Below are positions 39,899-63,898 of a DNA stretch of 64,000 bases, piece after piece. How positions within the stretch are numbered: position 1 is the stretch's first letter; each line of letters starts with the position of its first letter. The notes under the pieces are model-generated. The model was not told the DNA's origin, ran no database searches, and saw only the letters and a program-made list of their open reading frames with translations. Position numbers and translations under genes: made by a program. The stretch comes from Cupriavidus taiwanensis LMG 19424 (GTDB lineage Bacteria > Pseudomonadota > Gammaproteobacteria > Burkholderiales > Burkholderiaceae), in NCBI RefSeq assembly GCF_000069785.1, contig NC_010528.1, positions 3,073,501-3,137,500 on the forward strand, written 5' to 3'.

Positions 39899-39941
39899 TT
39901 TTTTCAGCTCCTAATGGAATGCAGTCTTGTCGATTCATCAC

Positions 39942-39970
39942 GCCGCCGCGCCCGGGTGGGTCGCGGCGGC
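39942..39970 (-). other. Hairpin in the fusA-tuf spacer
   Basis: GCCGCCGCG at 39942-39950 pairs perfectly with CGCGGCGGC at 39962-39970 around an 11-base loop, starting 12 bases... beyond the fusA stop on the minus strand is the 39970 side. No T-run; a stability element is more likely than a terminator. Confidence 0.5.
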
Positions 39971-39981
39971 ATACAGCTTAT

Positions 39982-42090
<2,109 letters not shown>

Positions 42091-42113
42091 TTTAATCCTC
42101 TATTCGTCCGTGA

Positions 42114-42139
42114 GGCGCTGGCATCTCATGGCCAGCGCC
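42114..42139 (-). other. Hairpin in the rpsG-fusA spacer
   Basis: GGCGCTGGC at 42114-42122 pairs perfectly with GCCAGCGCC at 42131-42139. Next to it GGGC at 42152-42155 and GCCC at 42174-42177 enclose a TGT/ACA stem. In E. coli the rpsL-rpsG spacer carries S7 control; this element lies one spacer later, so no equivalence is claimed. Confidence 0.5.
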
Positions 42140-42207
42140 CCTAACACAAACGGGCGAGATGTGTAAAAACACAGCCCGCCCGGCAACCAACAATGTTTTC
42201 GCTCGCT

Positions 42208-42678
42208 TTAGAAGCGGAAGTGCGAGAACGCCTTGTTGGCTTCGGCCATGCGGTGCACTTCGTCGCGCTTCTTCATCGCGCCACCACGGCCTTCAGCAGC
42301 TTCCAGCAGCTCACCTGCCAGGCGCAGCGCCATCGACTTCTCGCTGCGTTTCTTCGCGGCCTCACGCAGCCAGCGCATCGCCAATGCCAAACGACGCGAC
42401 GGACGGACTTCGACCGGAACCTGATAGTTGGCGCCGCCCACGCGACGGCTCTTCACTTCCACCACCGGCTTCACGTTGTTGATGGCAACGGAGAACACTT
42501 CGATGGGGGCCTTGCCTGCCTTCTTTTCGATCTGGTCGAACGCGCCGTACACGATGCGTTCGGCAACCGACTTCTTGCCATCCAGCATCAGCACGTTCAT
42601 GAACTTGGCAACTTCAACGTTGCCGAACTTCGGATCAGGCAGAACGTCCCGCTTCGGGACTTCACGACGACGTGGCAT
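42208..42678 (-). CDS. rpsG: 30S ribosomal protein S7
   Basis: Nucleates assembly of the 30S head; in E. coli it represses the str operon. The 156-residue product starts [20 protein letters not shown] and ends with [15 protein letters not shown]. The ATG at 42678 follows a GGAAAGA ribosome site. A 224-base spacer separates it from rpsL. Confidence 0.98.
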
Positions 42679-42902
42679 CTTCTTTCCTTTAGATTCAGTT
42701 GAGAGCGCGGTCAAAGTTTCCCGCTCTCCGGCCACCAACTAGCTTGCATGCAGAGACAGCAAATTCGCCGGGTGACCACTTACTCGACGGCACGGTTGCC
42801 AAAAAGGCGCTCCGTTGTACCGCCGCCTGGTGACAGCACCATGACTCGCGCCACAGGCTATCGACTGTTGCTTCGGGCCTTGCGGGCCCAGGCTGCCAAA
42901 AC
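42679..42902 (-). other. rpsL-rpsG spacer with a small hairpin
   Basis: A 224-base spacer without a supported gene. GGGCC at 42875-42879 pairs with GGCCC at 42885-42889 close to the rpsL stop. This is the place where S7 binds to control the str operon in E. coli; whether it does so here cannot be read. Confidence 0.4.
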
Positions 42903-43280
42903 TTAAGCTGCCTTCGGACGCTTCGCGCCGTACTTCGAACGGGCCTGCTTGCGGTCCTTCACGCCTTGCAGGTCCAGCGAACCACGGACGATGTGGTAAC
43001 GCACACCCGGCAGATCCTTCACACGGCCGCCGCGGATCAGCACGACCGAGTGTTCCTGCAGGTTGTGGCCTTCACCGCCGATGTACGAAATGACTTCGAA
43101 ACCGTTGGTCAGGCGCACCTTGGCGACCTTACGCAGTGCCGAGTTCGGCTTCTTCGGCGTCGTGGTGTACACGCGGGTGCACACGCCACGGCGCTGGGGG
43201 CAGTTCTCAAGCGCCGGGCTCTTGCTCTTGACGACTTCCGAGACGCGCGGCTTGCGAACCAGTTGGTTGATAGTTGGCAT
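42903..43280 (-). CDS. rpsL: 30S ribosomal protein S12
   Basis: Decoding-centre protein. The 125-residue product starts [20 protein letters not shown]. The streptomycin-related lysines are the wild-type residues ([11 protein letters not shown] and [13 protein letters not shown]), so it should be streptomycin sensitive at these sites. It is the first gene of the str unit. Confidence 0.99.
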   Translation of the reverse strand: MPTINQLVRKPRVSEVVKSKSPALENCPQRRGVCTRVYTTTPKKPNSALRKVAKVRLTNGFEVISYIGGEGHNLQEHSVVLIRGGRVKDLPGVRYHIVRGSLDLQGVKDRKQARSKYGAKRPKAA

Positions 43281-43556
43281 TGTTCAATCCAGCTTGGTTT
43301 TACGAAAAACGCCCCTCGTGCCGGCATGCGCCAGGCGGGAGAGGCAACTACGGGTTTTGGGCGGGAGAGGTGAGCGGGCGCTCTGGAGACGGGACTGTGC
43401 GGTAACAGCATGCCAAAGAGCGCGAGCCGGCACCCGGATCCCGCGTCTGCCGCCACCCGTCCATGGAAACCCAGTCCGGTAGGCTTGCCGGCAGCGACCT
43501 GAGGGCCACTTATCCGACGGGCGAGCGAAATCCAAAGCCAAAAACTCGAATCTGGC
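43281..43556 (-). other. Long rpsL leader with a direct repeat
   Basis: About 270 bases between the predicted transcript start and rpsL, without a supported gene. The 11-base sequence GGCGGGAGAGG occurs twice, at 43334-43344 and 43360-43370. Function unknown; long leaders often carry translational control. Confidence 0.45.
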
Positions 43557-43585
43557 ATCCTAGCAGCGGAATCGTATACCGTCAA
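43557..43585 (-). promoter_or_regulatory. Sigma70 promoter of the str operon
   Basis: On the minus strand TTGACG (complement of 43580-43585) is followed after 17 bases by TAGGAT (complement of 43557-43562). It is the best -35/-10 pair in the recQ-rpsL gap and should start transcription near 43550. Confidence 0.75.
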
Positions 43586-43625
43586 GCCGTATACCCGACT
43601 GGAACGGGGTGGCGCCCCGGCCGGA

Positions 43626-45473
<1,848 letters not shown>

Positions 45474-45591
45474 GGACAACGGAATTGCTGAAGCCGGAAA
45501 AGCCGTAACCATACCACTAAGGGACCCCGCTTCCGCGACCGCAGCGCAAACTCTCCGACGTTTCTCACGAAAGCAATCGCCGCGTGCAGAC

Positions 45592-45623
45592 GAAAAAAAG
45601 CCCGGCTGGATCAGCCGGGCTTT
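45592..45623 (-). terminator. Terminator after rpoC
   Basis: AAAGCCCGGCT at 45597-45607 pairs with AGCCGGGCTTT at 45613-45623 over a 5-base loop. On the minus strand it ends in seven T, 36 bases past the rpoC stop. It closes the rplKAJL-rpoBC unit and separates it from recQ. Confidence 0.94.
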
Positions 45624-45658
45624 CGGGCCGCCTTGCGGCGGCAAACAGCTTACTGCGA

Positions 45659-49903
<4,245 letters not shown>

Positions 49904-49981
49904 TGCAACTCCTTGTTTCGCCACCGTCCCGGAGTCTGTCCGGGTCGATGGCATTCATCCTGTGGGAAATCCTTCGCTGGT

Positions 49982-50005
49982 GGGTGCCCGCCGTGGCCGG
50001 CACCC
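49982..50005 (-). other. Hairpin in the rpoB-rpoC spacer
   Basis: GGGTGCC at 49982-49988 pairs with GGCACCC at 49999-50005 around a 10-base loop, about 12 bases past the rpoB stop. No T-run. Confidence 0.4.
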
Positions 50006-50017
50006 GCATCGTCTCGA

Positions 50018-54124
<4,107 letters not shown>

Positions 54125-54332
54125 GGGATCTCCGAATCATCGCAGGGCTGGCTGGACCTGGCCGGACCTGAGGTGTTCAGCGACTGGGAGGGGATTTGGC
54201 GGTTGGCCGCTACCAACCTCTGGCTGACGGTGTCCGCACGCTGCGGGCGGTGTGGTCGTCGCTTCAGCGCAACGCCTGTACTCGCCCGGGGGACACCCGA
54301 CCAAACTTGTCTTCTGCAGTCGGTTCAGAAGA

Positions 54333-54373
54333 CAAACATCAGCAGCAACCACTTAGTGTGCCACTGATGTTTG
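54333..54373 (-). repeat. Imperfect inverted repeat before rpoB
   Basis: CAAACATCAG at 54333-54342 pairs perfectly with CTGATGTTTG at 54364-54373, with a small CAC/GTG stem inside. The long double-stranded RNA it would form is a candidate RNase III processing site between the ribosomal protein and polymerase parts of the transcript. Confidence 0.55.
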
Positions 54374-54481
54374 GCCTCTGCTGAATCGCTGGCAAAAGCA
54401 CCCTTGCCGCGAGCCGCAAACATCACTTCTAACGCGTTATTGCTGTGCCGAGTGGTGACTAAAACACAATCGCACAAGCGC

Positions 54482-54517
54482 AAAAAGGCTGGCGCCGGGA
54501 ATTTCCCTTTGCCAGCC
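54482..54517 (-). terminator. Attenuator between rplL and rpoB
   Basis: GGCTGGC at 54487-54493 pairs with GCCAGCC at 54511-54517; an inner GGGAA/TTCCC pairing is also possible. On the minus strand the stem is followed by five T. As rpoBC have no other obvious promoter, partial read-through would lower their output relative to rplJL. Confidence 0.75.
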
Positions 54518-54522
54518 CCGTT

Positions 54523-54543
54523 CGCGTGCCGCGAGGGCACGCG
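54523..54543 (-). other. Stem directly after rplL
   Basis: CGCGTGCC at 54523-54530 pairs perfectly with GGCACGCG at 54536-54543, nine bases beyond the rplL stop. It probably protects the 3' end of rplL mRNA formed by attenuation. Confidence 0.5.
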
Positions 54544-54552
54544 AGTACAGCA

Positions 54553-54927
54553 TTACTTGACGTCGACCTTGGCGCCGGCGTCTTCCAGCTTCTTCTTGGC
54601 TTCGGCAGCAGCGGCCTTGTCCACGCCTTCCTTGACGGGCTTCGGTGCGCCATCGACCAGGTCCTTGGCTTCCTTCAGGCCCAGGCCGGTGATTTCGCGA
54701 ACAGCCTTAATCACGCCAACCTTGTTGGCGCCGACTTCGGCCAGGATCACGTTGAACTCGGTCTGCTCTTCGGCAGCAGCAGCACCGGCAGCGCCCGGAG
54801 CAGCAGCCACGGCCATGGCAGCGGCCGACACGCCAAACTTCTCTTCGAACGCCTTGACCAGGTCGTTCAGTTCCATCACGGACATCGCGCCAACGGCTTC
54901 CAGGATGTCGTCTTTGGTGATTGCCAT
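54553..54927 (-). CDS. rplL: 50S ribosomal protein L7/L12
   Basis: Stalk protein that recruits translation factors, present in several copies per ribosome. The 124-residue product starts [21 protein letters not shown] hinge rich in Ala and Gly near residues 37-52 leads to the C-terminal domain with [20 protein letters not shown]. The strong downstream attenuator fits the need for more L7/L12 than polymerase. Confidence 0.99.
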   Translation of the reverse strand: MAITKDDILEAVGAMSVMELNDLVKAFEEKFGVSAAAMAVAAAPGAAGAAAAEEQTEFNVILAEVGANKVGVIKAVREITGLGLKEAKDLVDGAPKPVKEGVDKAAAAEAKKKLEDAGAKVDVK

Positions 54928-54996
54928 TTGAAATACTCCTACTAGATTTGATTCGGTATCGGTAATGCGATCTTTCGATGCGCGGCCTGGATTGCC

Positions 54997-55524
54997 TTAG
55001 GCTTCGGCAGCAGCTTCCGCTTCCGCGGGAGCAGCGCCTTCTGCCTTCTTGGCGGCCAGAGCAGCCAGCAGACGGGCGAAGCCCGACACCGGTGCCTGCA
55101 TCACGCCCAGCAGCTGAGCAATCAGTTCGTCGCGGCTCGGGATCGAGGCCAGCGCCTTCACGGCGGCAGCGTCGAGAACCTTGCCGTCATACGACCCGGC
55201 GCGCAGGACCAGCTTGTCGTTGGTCTTGGCGAAGTCGTTCAGAACCTTGGCCGAGGCCACTGCATCTTCGGAAATACCGTAGATCAGCGGACCGGTCATC
55301 TGCTCTGCGAGGCCTGCAAACGGCGTACCTTCGACGGCACGGCGAGCCAGCGTGTTCTTCAGAACGCGCAGGTACACGCCTTGCTGGCGAGCGGCAGCAC
55401 GCAGCTTGGTCAGATCGCCAACCGCAATGCCGCGATATTCGGCGACGACGATGGTCTGGGCCTTGGCGACTTGCGCCGAGACCTCAGCAACGACGGCCTT
55501 CTTATCTTCAATATTGAGTGGCAC
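54997..55524 (-). CDS. rplJ: 50S ribosomal protein L10 (GTG start)
   Basis: Base of the L7/L12 stalk; the L10-L12 complex represses its own mRNA in E. coli. The 175-residue product starts (GTG) [20 protein letters not shown] and has [20 protein letters not shown]. The GTG at 55524 has GGAG seven bases upstream, and no ATG is available nearby. It is preceded by a 409-base spacer and followed by rplL after 69 bases. Confidence 0.98.
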   Translation of the reverse strand: MPLNIEDKKAVVAEVSAQVAKAQTIVVAEYRGIAVGDLTKLRAAARQQGVYLRVLKNTLARRAVEGTPFAGLAEQMTGPLIYGISEDAVASAKVLNDFAKTNDKLVLRAGSYDGKVLDAAAVKALASIPSRDELIAQLLGVMQAPVSGFARLLAALAAKKAEGAAPAEAEAAAEA

Positions 55525-55933
55525 GGTTAAGCTCCAAAATGACGCTGTGTCTCCGGCAATACCGGAGCCTTCACGTCAGCACAAACGAACGGCGTCCGAT
55601 TGGCCCGAATCATCCGGGTCGAGGCCCGGCTTCATCAATCCCTTCGGGTGCGCCATCTGCGCTGGCTGGCCGGAAGACCTGGCTCAGGCGTAAAGCCTTC
55701 GCTCATGCTCCAACCGATTAAGCCCCTTCCGCTTTGCTGCCGCGGACAAGGACACCAGCGGTCTTTGATAACCAGCGGTGCCGCCCGACGCTTGCGCATC
55801 GAACACGGCACCACTGCCCAAAGCCTTGCTCCTTTCCTTGCGGTCCGGAGACGACCCTCGCCACTGGCCAGGGTCTTCAATTCTCGCTTGCCGACCGGTG
55901 TTATCGGGTTCCGGTCAGCAAGTTGCCGTCAGC
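55525..55933 (-). promoter_or_regulatory. 409-base leader region of rplJ-rplL
   Basis: Spacer between rplA and rplJ without a supported gene. CTCCGG at 55551-55556 pairs with CCGGAG at 55562-55567 just upstream of the ribosome site, and the repeat ACCGCTGGT occurs twice on the minus strand near 55755-55785. In many bacteria a promoter and an L10-binding leader lie here. I could not identify the L10 site or a good promoter by eye. Confidence 0.45.
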
Positions 55934-56629
55934 TCAGGCGGCCAGCGTAGCCTGGTCGACACGCACGCCCACGCCCATGGTCGACGAGACCGCGACCTTG
56001 CGCAGGTACACGCCCTTGCTGGTGGCCGGCTTGGCCTTGACCAGCGCGTCCAGCAGCGCCGCCAGGTTGCTCTTCAGCGCGGCGTCCTCGAACGAACGGC
56101 GGCCGATGGTGGCGTGGATGATACCGGCCTTGTCGACACGGAACTGGACCTGACCGGCCTTGGCGTTCTTCACGGCCTGGGCCACATCGGGGGTCACGGT
56201 ACCGACCTTCGGGTTCGGCATCAGGCCGCGCGGGCCCAGGATCTGGCCCAGCGTACCGACGATACGCATCGTGTCCGGCGAGGCGATCACGACGTCGAAG
56301 TTCAGGTTGCCGGCCTTGACTTGCTCAGCCAGGTCTTCCATGCCGACGATGTCGGCACCGGCAGCCTTGGCGGCCTCGGCCTTGTCGCCCTGGGCGAACA
56401 CAGCCACGCGCACCGACTTGCCGGTACCGGCGGGCAGCACCACGGAGCCACGAACCACCTGGTCCGACTTCTTGGCGTCGATGCCAAGTTGCACGGCCAC
56501 GTCGATCGACTCGTCGAACTTCGCCGAGGCGCAGCCCTTCACCAGGCCCAGGGCCTCGTCGATCGGGTAGAACTTGGTACGCTCGATCTTCGCCTTGTTG
56601 GCGGCGACGCGCTTGGAAACCTTAGCCAT
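55934..56629 (-). CDS. rplA: 50S ribosomal protein L1
   Basis: Mobile L1 stalk protein involved in release of E-site tRNA, and translational repressor of rplKA in E. coli. The 231-residue product starts [20 protein letters not shown] and has [24 protein letters not shown]. It begins directly after the rplK stop with no gap, so coupled translation is likely. Confidence 0.99.
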
Positions 56630-57061
56630 TTACAGACCCTCCACGGTGATGCCCATCGAACGAGCCGAACCGGCGATGGTACGCACGGCAGCGTCCAGGT
56701 CGGCGGCGGTCAGGTCAGCGTTCTTGGCCTTGGCGATTTCTTCAGCCTGGGCGCGGGTGATCTTGCCAACCTTGTCGGTGTGGGGCTTCGGCGAACCCTT
56801 GGTGATGCCGGCTGCCTTCTTGATCAGCACGGTCGCCGGCGGCGACTTCATCACGAAGGTGAAGCTCTTGTCGGCGAAGGCGGTAATCACCACCGGCACC
56901 GGCAGACCGGGTTCCATGCCCTGGGTCTGGGCGTTGAACGCCTTGCAGAACTCCATGATGTTCAGACCACGCTGACCCAGTGCGGGACCAACGGGCGGGG
57001 AGGGATTTGCCTTACCAGCCGGAATCTGCAGCTTGATAAAGCCAATGATCTTCTTGGCCAT
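56630..57061 (-). CDS. rplK: 50S ribosomal protein L11
   Basis: Binds the GTPase-associated centre and is needed for the stringent response. The 143-residue product starts [20 protein letters not shown] and has the proline-rich [20 protein letters not shown] segment that contacts RelA and thiostrepton. It lies 162 bases after nusG. Confidence 0.99.
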
Positions 57062-57223
57062 CTCTACTCCAATCCGGATCGCTCCACTCGCGGAAGACGA
57101 TCCTGTTGAGTCGTAACGCGCTGTCGCCGCACCGGTGGCACGGCCTCACGCTCCTCTTTGGCAATGCCCTGGGGCACCGCCGTTGCCCGTTGCCGACCTC
57201 TCGGCCGACAACCGGCAAATTCC

Positions 57224-57805
57224 TTAGACCTTCTCGACCTGGCCGAACTCGAGCTCGACCGGCGTGGCACGTCCGAAGATGGTGACCGAGACGCGCAGGC
57301 GCGATTTCTCGTAGTTCACCTCTTCGACGTTGCCGTTGAAGTCGGTGAACGGGCCGTCCTTGACGCGCACCATTTCGCCCACTTCGAACAGCGTCTTGGG
57401 ACGCGGCTTCTCGACCCCTTCCTGCATCTGGGTCATGATCTTGTCGACTTCACGCTGCGAAATCGGGCTCGGGCGGTTGCGGGCGCCGCCCACGAAACCC
57501 GTGACCTTGCTGGTGTTCTTCACCAGGTGCCAGGTCTCGTCGGTCATTTCCATTTCCACCAGCACGTAGCCGGGGAAGAAACGACGCTCGGTGACCGACT
57601 TGTGGCCACCCTTGATTTCCACCACTTCTTCGGACGGCACCAGGATGCGGCCAAACTTGTCCTGCATCTCGGCGCGCTCGATGCGCTCCTGCAGCGCGCG
57701 TTGCACGCTCTTCTCCATGCCGGAGTAGGCATGCACCACATACCAGCGCTTCTTCGACGAAGGCGATTCCGGCGCGGCGGTTTCCTGCTGGGCGTTATCC
57801 GTCAT
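57224..57805 (-). CDS. nusG: Transcription antitermination protein NusG
   Basis: Couples RNA polymerase to the ribosome and to Rho. The 193-residue product has the NGN domain ([18 protein letters not shown] and [11 protein letters not shown]) and a C-terminal KOW domain ([21 protein letters not shown]). The N-terminal 17 residues are a short extension. It starts 10 bases after secE. Confidence 0.99.
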   Translation of the reverse strand: MTDNAQQETAAPESPSSKKRWYVVHAYSGMEKSVQRALQERIERAEMQDKFGRILVPSEEVVEIKGGHKSVTERRFFPGYVLVEMEMTDETWHLVKNTSKVTGFVGGARNRPSPISQREVDKIMTQMQEGVEKPRPKTLFEVGEMVRVKDGPFTDFNGNVEEVNYEKSRLRVSVTIFGRATPVELEFGQVEKV

Positions 57806-57815
57806 GTGCTACCTC

Positions 57816-58196
57816 TTATTTCCAGCCCAGCACGAGCGAGAACACGACCCACTCGATGAGCTTGTCCGCCGACCACAGGAACAGGGCCATGACAACGACA
57901 AAGACAAAAACCAGTCCCGTCATCTGTCCGGCTTCCTTGCGCGTCGGCCAGACGACCTTGCGAACTTCCCGATACGATTCCTTGGCGAACCCGATAAAGT
58001 CCTTGCCCGGTGCCGACACCAGCGCAACCACGATACCCAGTGCAATACCACCGAACAGTGCGGCGCCACGTACATAAGACGGTTGCTGTGCCAGTGCATA
58101 GAAACCGATGACGCCCGCAACCACCAGCAGCACCGCTACGCCAAGCATCCACTTGCCGCTGCTGGCGTTCACGGTTTCAACATTGGGATTGGCCAT
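57816..58196 (-). CDS. secE: Protein translocase subunit SecE
   Basis: Membrane clamp of the SecYEG channel. The 126-residue product has three predicted membrane helices, as in E. coli, and the essential cytosolic motif ESYREVRKVVWPTRKEAGQMT before the last helix. The ATG at 58196 lacks a clear ribosome site. tRNA-Trp ends 59 bases upstream. Confidence 0.97.
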   Translation of the reverse strand: MANPNVETVNASSGKWMLGVAVLLVVAGVIGFYALAQQPSYVRGAALFGGIALGIVVALVSAPGKDFIGFAKESYREVRKVVWPTRKEAGQMTGLVFVFVVVMALFLWSADKLIEWVVFSLVLGWK

Positions 58197-58214
58197 GTTT
58201 CGCAAACGAGACTA

Positions 58215-58247
58215 AGCCGCGTCACGATTGCTCCTCGCGACGCGGCT
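58215..58247 (-). other. Stem between tRNA-Trp and secE
   Basis: AGCCGCGTC at 58215-58223 pairs perfectly with GACGCGGCT at 58239-58247. It follows the tRNA-Trp 3' end by eight bases. A weak T-rich tail follows on the minus strand. It may separate tRNA maturation from secE-nusG expression. Confidence 0.5.
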
Positions 58248-58255
58248 GATTGATT

Positions 58256-58331
58256 TGGCAGGGGCAGAGGGAATCGAACCCCCAACCTTCGGTTTTGGAG
58301 ACCGACGCTCTGCCAGTTGAGCTATACCCCT
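58256..58331 (-). tRNA. trnW: tRNA-Trp (CCA)
   Basis: Seventy-six bases including the encoded 3' CCA. The acceptor stem AGGGGTA pairs with TGCCCCT, the anticodon loop is CTCCAAA with anticodon CCA, and the T loop is TTCGATT. It lies between tuf copy 2 and secE. Confidence 0.98.
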
Positions 58332-58374
58332 AAAACAACTTCGGGGTCGACGCTTGCGCCAACCCCTCTGGCAA

Positions 58375-58402
58375 CGAATGCGGCCGGTTGGTGCCGCATT
58401 CG
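58375..58402 (-). other. Stem after tuf copy 2
   Basis: CGAATGCGGC at 58375-58384 pairs perfectly with GCCGCATTCG at 58393-58402, 12 bases past the tuf stop. No strong T-run; it may be a processing site separating tuf mRNA from tRNA-Trp. Confidence 0.55.
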
Positions 58403-58414
58403 CTATCGAACAGC

Positions 58415-59605
<1,191 letters not shown>

Positions 59606-59650
59606 TTCGCGACTCCTGTCTCGGTAGCGATATTGCCAGTGCGTGGTATT

Positions 59651-59725
<75 letters not shown>

Positions 59726-59764
59726 GAAACTAGACGTACTACTTTATGACAGCAACCGCGCGAC

Positions 59765-59838
59765 TGGAGCGGGTGAAGGGAATCGAACCCTCGTCGTAAG
59801 CTTGGAAGGCTTCTGCTCTACCATTGAGCTACACCCGC
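59765..59838 (-). tRNA. trnG: tRNA-Gly (TCC)
   Basis: Seventy-four bases with encoded CCA. Acceptor GCGGGTG pairs with CACCCGC, and the anticodon loop CTTCCAA gives anticodon TCC. Second tRNA in the tRNA-tuf transcript. Confidence 0.98.
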
Positions 59839-59889
59839 CTGGGTCTTTCCTGCTTCTTCACCGGCGTTGCCGGCTGCTGTCTTGCATTC

Positions 59890-59975
59890 TGGTGGAGAGG
59901 GCTGGATTCGAACCAGCGTAGGCGTAAGCCAACAGATTTACAGTCTGCCCCCTTTAGCCACTCGGGCACCTCTCC
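59890..59975 (-). tRNA. trnY: tRNA-Tyr (GTA)
   Basis: Eighty-six bases with encoded CCA and a long variable arm, as expected for bacterial tRNA-Tyr. Acceptor GGAGAGG pairs with CCTCTCC; the anticodon loop CTGTAAA gives GTA. It begins eight bases after the predicted transcription start. Confidence 0.98.
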
Positions 59976-59989
59976 GCAGAGAACTATCG

Positions 59990-60018
59990 ATTATGGGCTT
60001 CCTCGCCGCTCCTGTCAA
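59990..60018 (-). promoter_or_regulatory. Strong promoter of the tRNA-Tyr/Gly/Thr-tuf unit
   Basis: On the minus strand a perfect TTGACA (complement of 60013-60018) is followed after 17 bases by CATAAT (complement of 59990-59995). A GC-rich stretch around 59996-60012 and a start near 59983 fit a stable-RNA promoter under growth control. Confidence 0.88.
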
Positions 60019-60220
60019 GCACTTTCCGTTGCGGATGCTGTGCTGCCAAGGAATCGGGAGGGCGTTCCGGCGTGGCGTCTGGCGCTGCCTGACCGCTCCC
60101 ACAAGCGCAGTTTAGATTTCTGCGTTCTCACCCTATAGGGGCTTTGCCGGACGGCTCCTGGCGCGTCAGGAGCGGCCTGGCGGGGCTGCTTGAGGCGGTT
60201 TCGAACGGGCGGCGGAAAAG

Positions 60221-60259
60221 CAAAAACCCCTCGCAGCACACGCTGTCGAGGGGTTTTGC
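60221..60259 (-). terminator. Terminator of the rRNA operon
   Basis: AAAACCCCTCG at 60223-60233 pairs with CGAGGGGTTTT at 60247-60257, with an inner CAGC/GCTG stem. On the minus strand it ends in five T, about 10 bases past the 5S end. The CCCTATAGGG palindrome at 60131-60140 lies further on, in the gap before the tRNA promoter. Confidence 0.93.
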
Positions 60260-60268
60260 ACAATAAGA

Positions 60269-60383
60269 GCCTGGCGATGACCTACTTTCACACGGGTAAT
60301 CCGCACTATCATCGGCGCGGAGTCGTTTCACGGACCTGTTCGGGATGGGAAGGGGTGGTTCCAACTCGCTATGGTCACCAGGC
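60269..60383 (-). rRNA. rrf: 5S ribosomal RNA
   Basis: On the minus strand it starts GCCTGGTGACCATAGCGAG and ends in GTCATCGCCAGGC, so 5' and 3' ends pair as in 5S rRNA, about 115 bases long. It contains the conserved CCATCCCGAACAGG loop. The ends may be off by one or two bases. Confidence 0.96.
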
Positions 60384-60496
60384 ATGAGGGGTTGTGGCGC
60401 TGGGGTTGAAGCCAGCGTCACGAATCGGGATGTAGTGTTGGTTGTGTGTATCGAGGCACAAGGCGATCGACTCACCAGGTGAAACACACTGGTTAT

Positions 60497-63375
<2,879 letters not shown>

Positions 63376-63556
63376 CTATAACAAGTGTGTCTCATCGACA
63401 CGCTCACTACAGGTTGAGTTCTCGCATTTGTGCCGTATTCCAAGTCATCTTTCGATCACTTTAAAATACACTTGGTTGATACAATCACAACCCGGTATCG
63501 CGTTCAACTACTGTGCTTCTCATCAAAGCACCGCGACACCTTTACTACATCCCATA

Positions 63557-63569
63557 TTGTTAAAGAACA
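63557..63569 (-). promoter_or_regulatory. boxA antitermination element before 23S
   Basis: On the minus strand TGTTCTTTAACAA closely matches the boxA consensus TGCTCTTTAACA, which loads NusB-NusE (S10) for rRNA antitermination. It lies in the spacer about 180 bases before 23S, the usual second boxA. Confidence 0.85.
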
Positions 63570-63596
63570 GCCGATCGTTAGATCGCTTGGCAATGC

Positions 63597-63629
63597 CAAA
63601 GGAAAGCACTCCGTAAGCGCTTTCCTTTG
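63597..63629 (-). repeat. Inverted repeat in the rRNA spacer
   Basis: CAAAGGAAAGC at 63597-63607 pairs perfectly with GCTTTCCTTTG at 63619-63629. It lies between tRNA-Ala and boxA and may guide RNase III or tRNA-Ala processing. Confidence 0.6.
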
Positions 63630-63674
63630 ACAACCAATCCAAGGTACCAGGCGTTTCGCACCGCTCGTAAGCGG

Positions 63675-63750
63675 TGGTGGAGGATGACGGGATCGAACCG
63701 ACGACCCCCTGCTTGCAAAGCAGGTGCTCTCCCAGCTGAGCTAATCCCCC
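63675..63750 (-). tRNA. trnA: tRNA-Ala (TGC)
   Basis: Seventy-six bases with encoded CCA. Acceptor GGGGGAT, anticodon loop TTTGCAA with anticodon TGC. Second tRNA in the 16S-23S spacer. Confidence 0.98.
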
Positions 63751-63760
63751 TCGGATAACT

Positions 63761-63837
63761 TGGTGGGTCTGGTAGGACTTGAACCTACGACCCCCGCCTT
63801 ATCAAGACGGTGCTCTAACCACCTGAGCTACAGACCC
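63761..63837 (-). tRNA. trnI: tRNA-Ile (GAT)
   Basis: Seventy-seven bases with encoded CCA. Acceptor GGGTCTG pairs with CAGACCC, anticodon loop TTGATAA with anticodon GAT. First tRNA in the 16S-23S spacer, ten bases before tRNA-Ala. Confidence 0.98.
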
Positions 63838-63898
63838 TTGGCTGTAACAGCAAACAAACCGATAAGTGTGAACGCTAGGCTTGAGACACAAGCCTCTG

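Larger units (their letters stand above)
54125..54552 (-). other. 428-base rplL-rpoB spacer
   Basis: Holds no gene. In transcription order it contains the stem at 54523-54543, the T-ended attenuator at 54482-54517 and the distant inverted repeat at 54333-54373, then about 200 unassigned bases before rpoB. E. coli has an attenuator and an RNase III site in the same place. Confidence 0.6.
63376..63674 (-). other. tRNA-Ala to 23S internal spacer
   Basis: A 299-base spacer carrying an antitermination boxA and an inverted repeat, described separately. No gene or promoter is needed here; it is part of the rRNA precursor. Confidence 0.7.

Noticed and set aside
43334..43370. GGCGGGAGAGG pair as the start of a CRISPR array
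   Set aside because: Only two short copies, no spacers of regular length and no cas genes.
60131..60140. CCCTATAGGG palindrome as an operator
   Set aside because: Ten bases only, no gene with a matching regulator nearby and no second copy seen in the tRNA promoter region.
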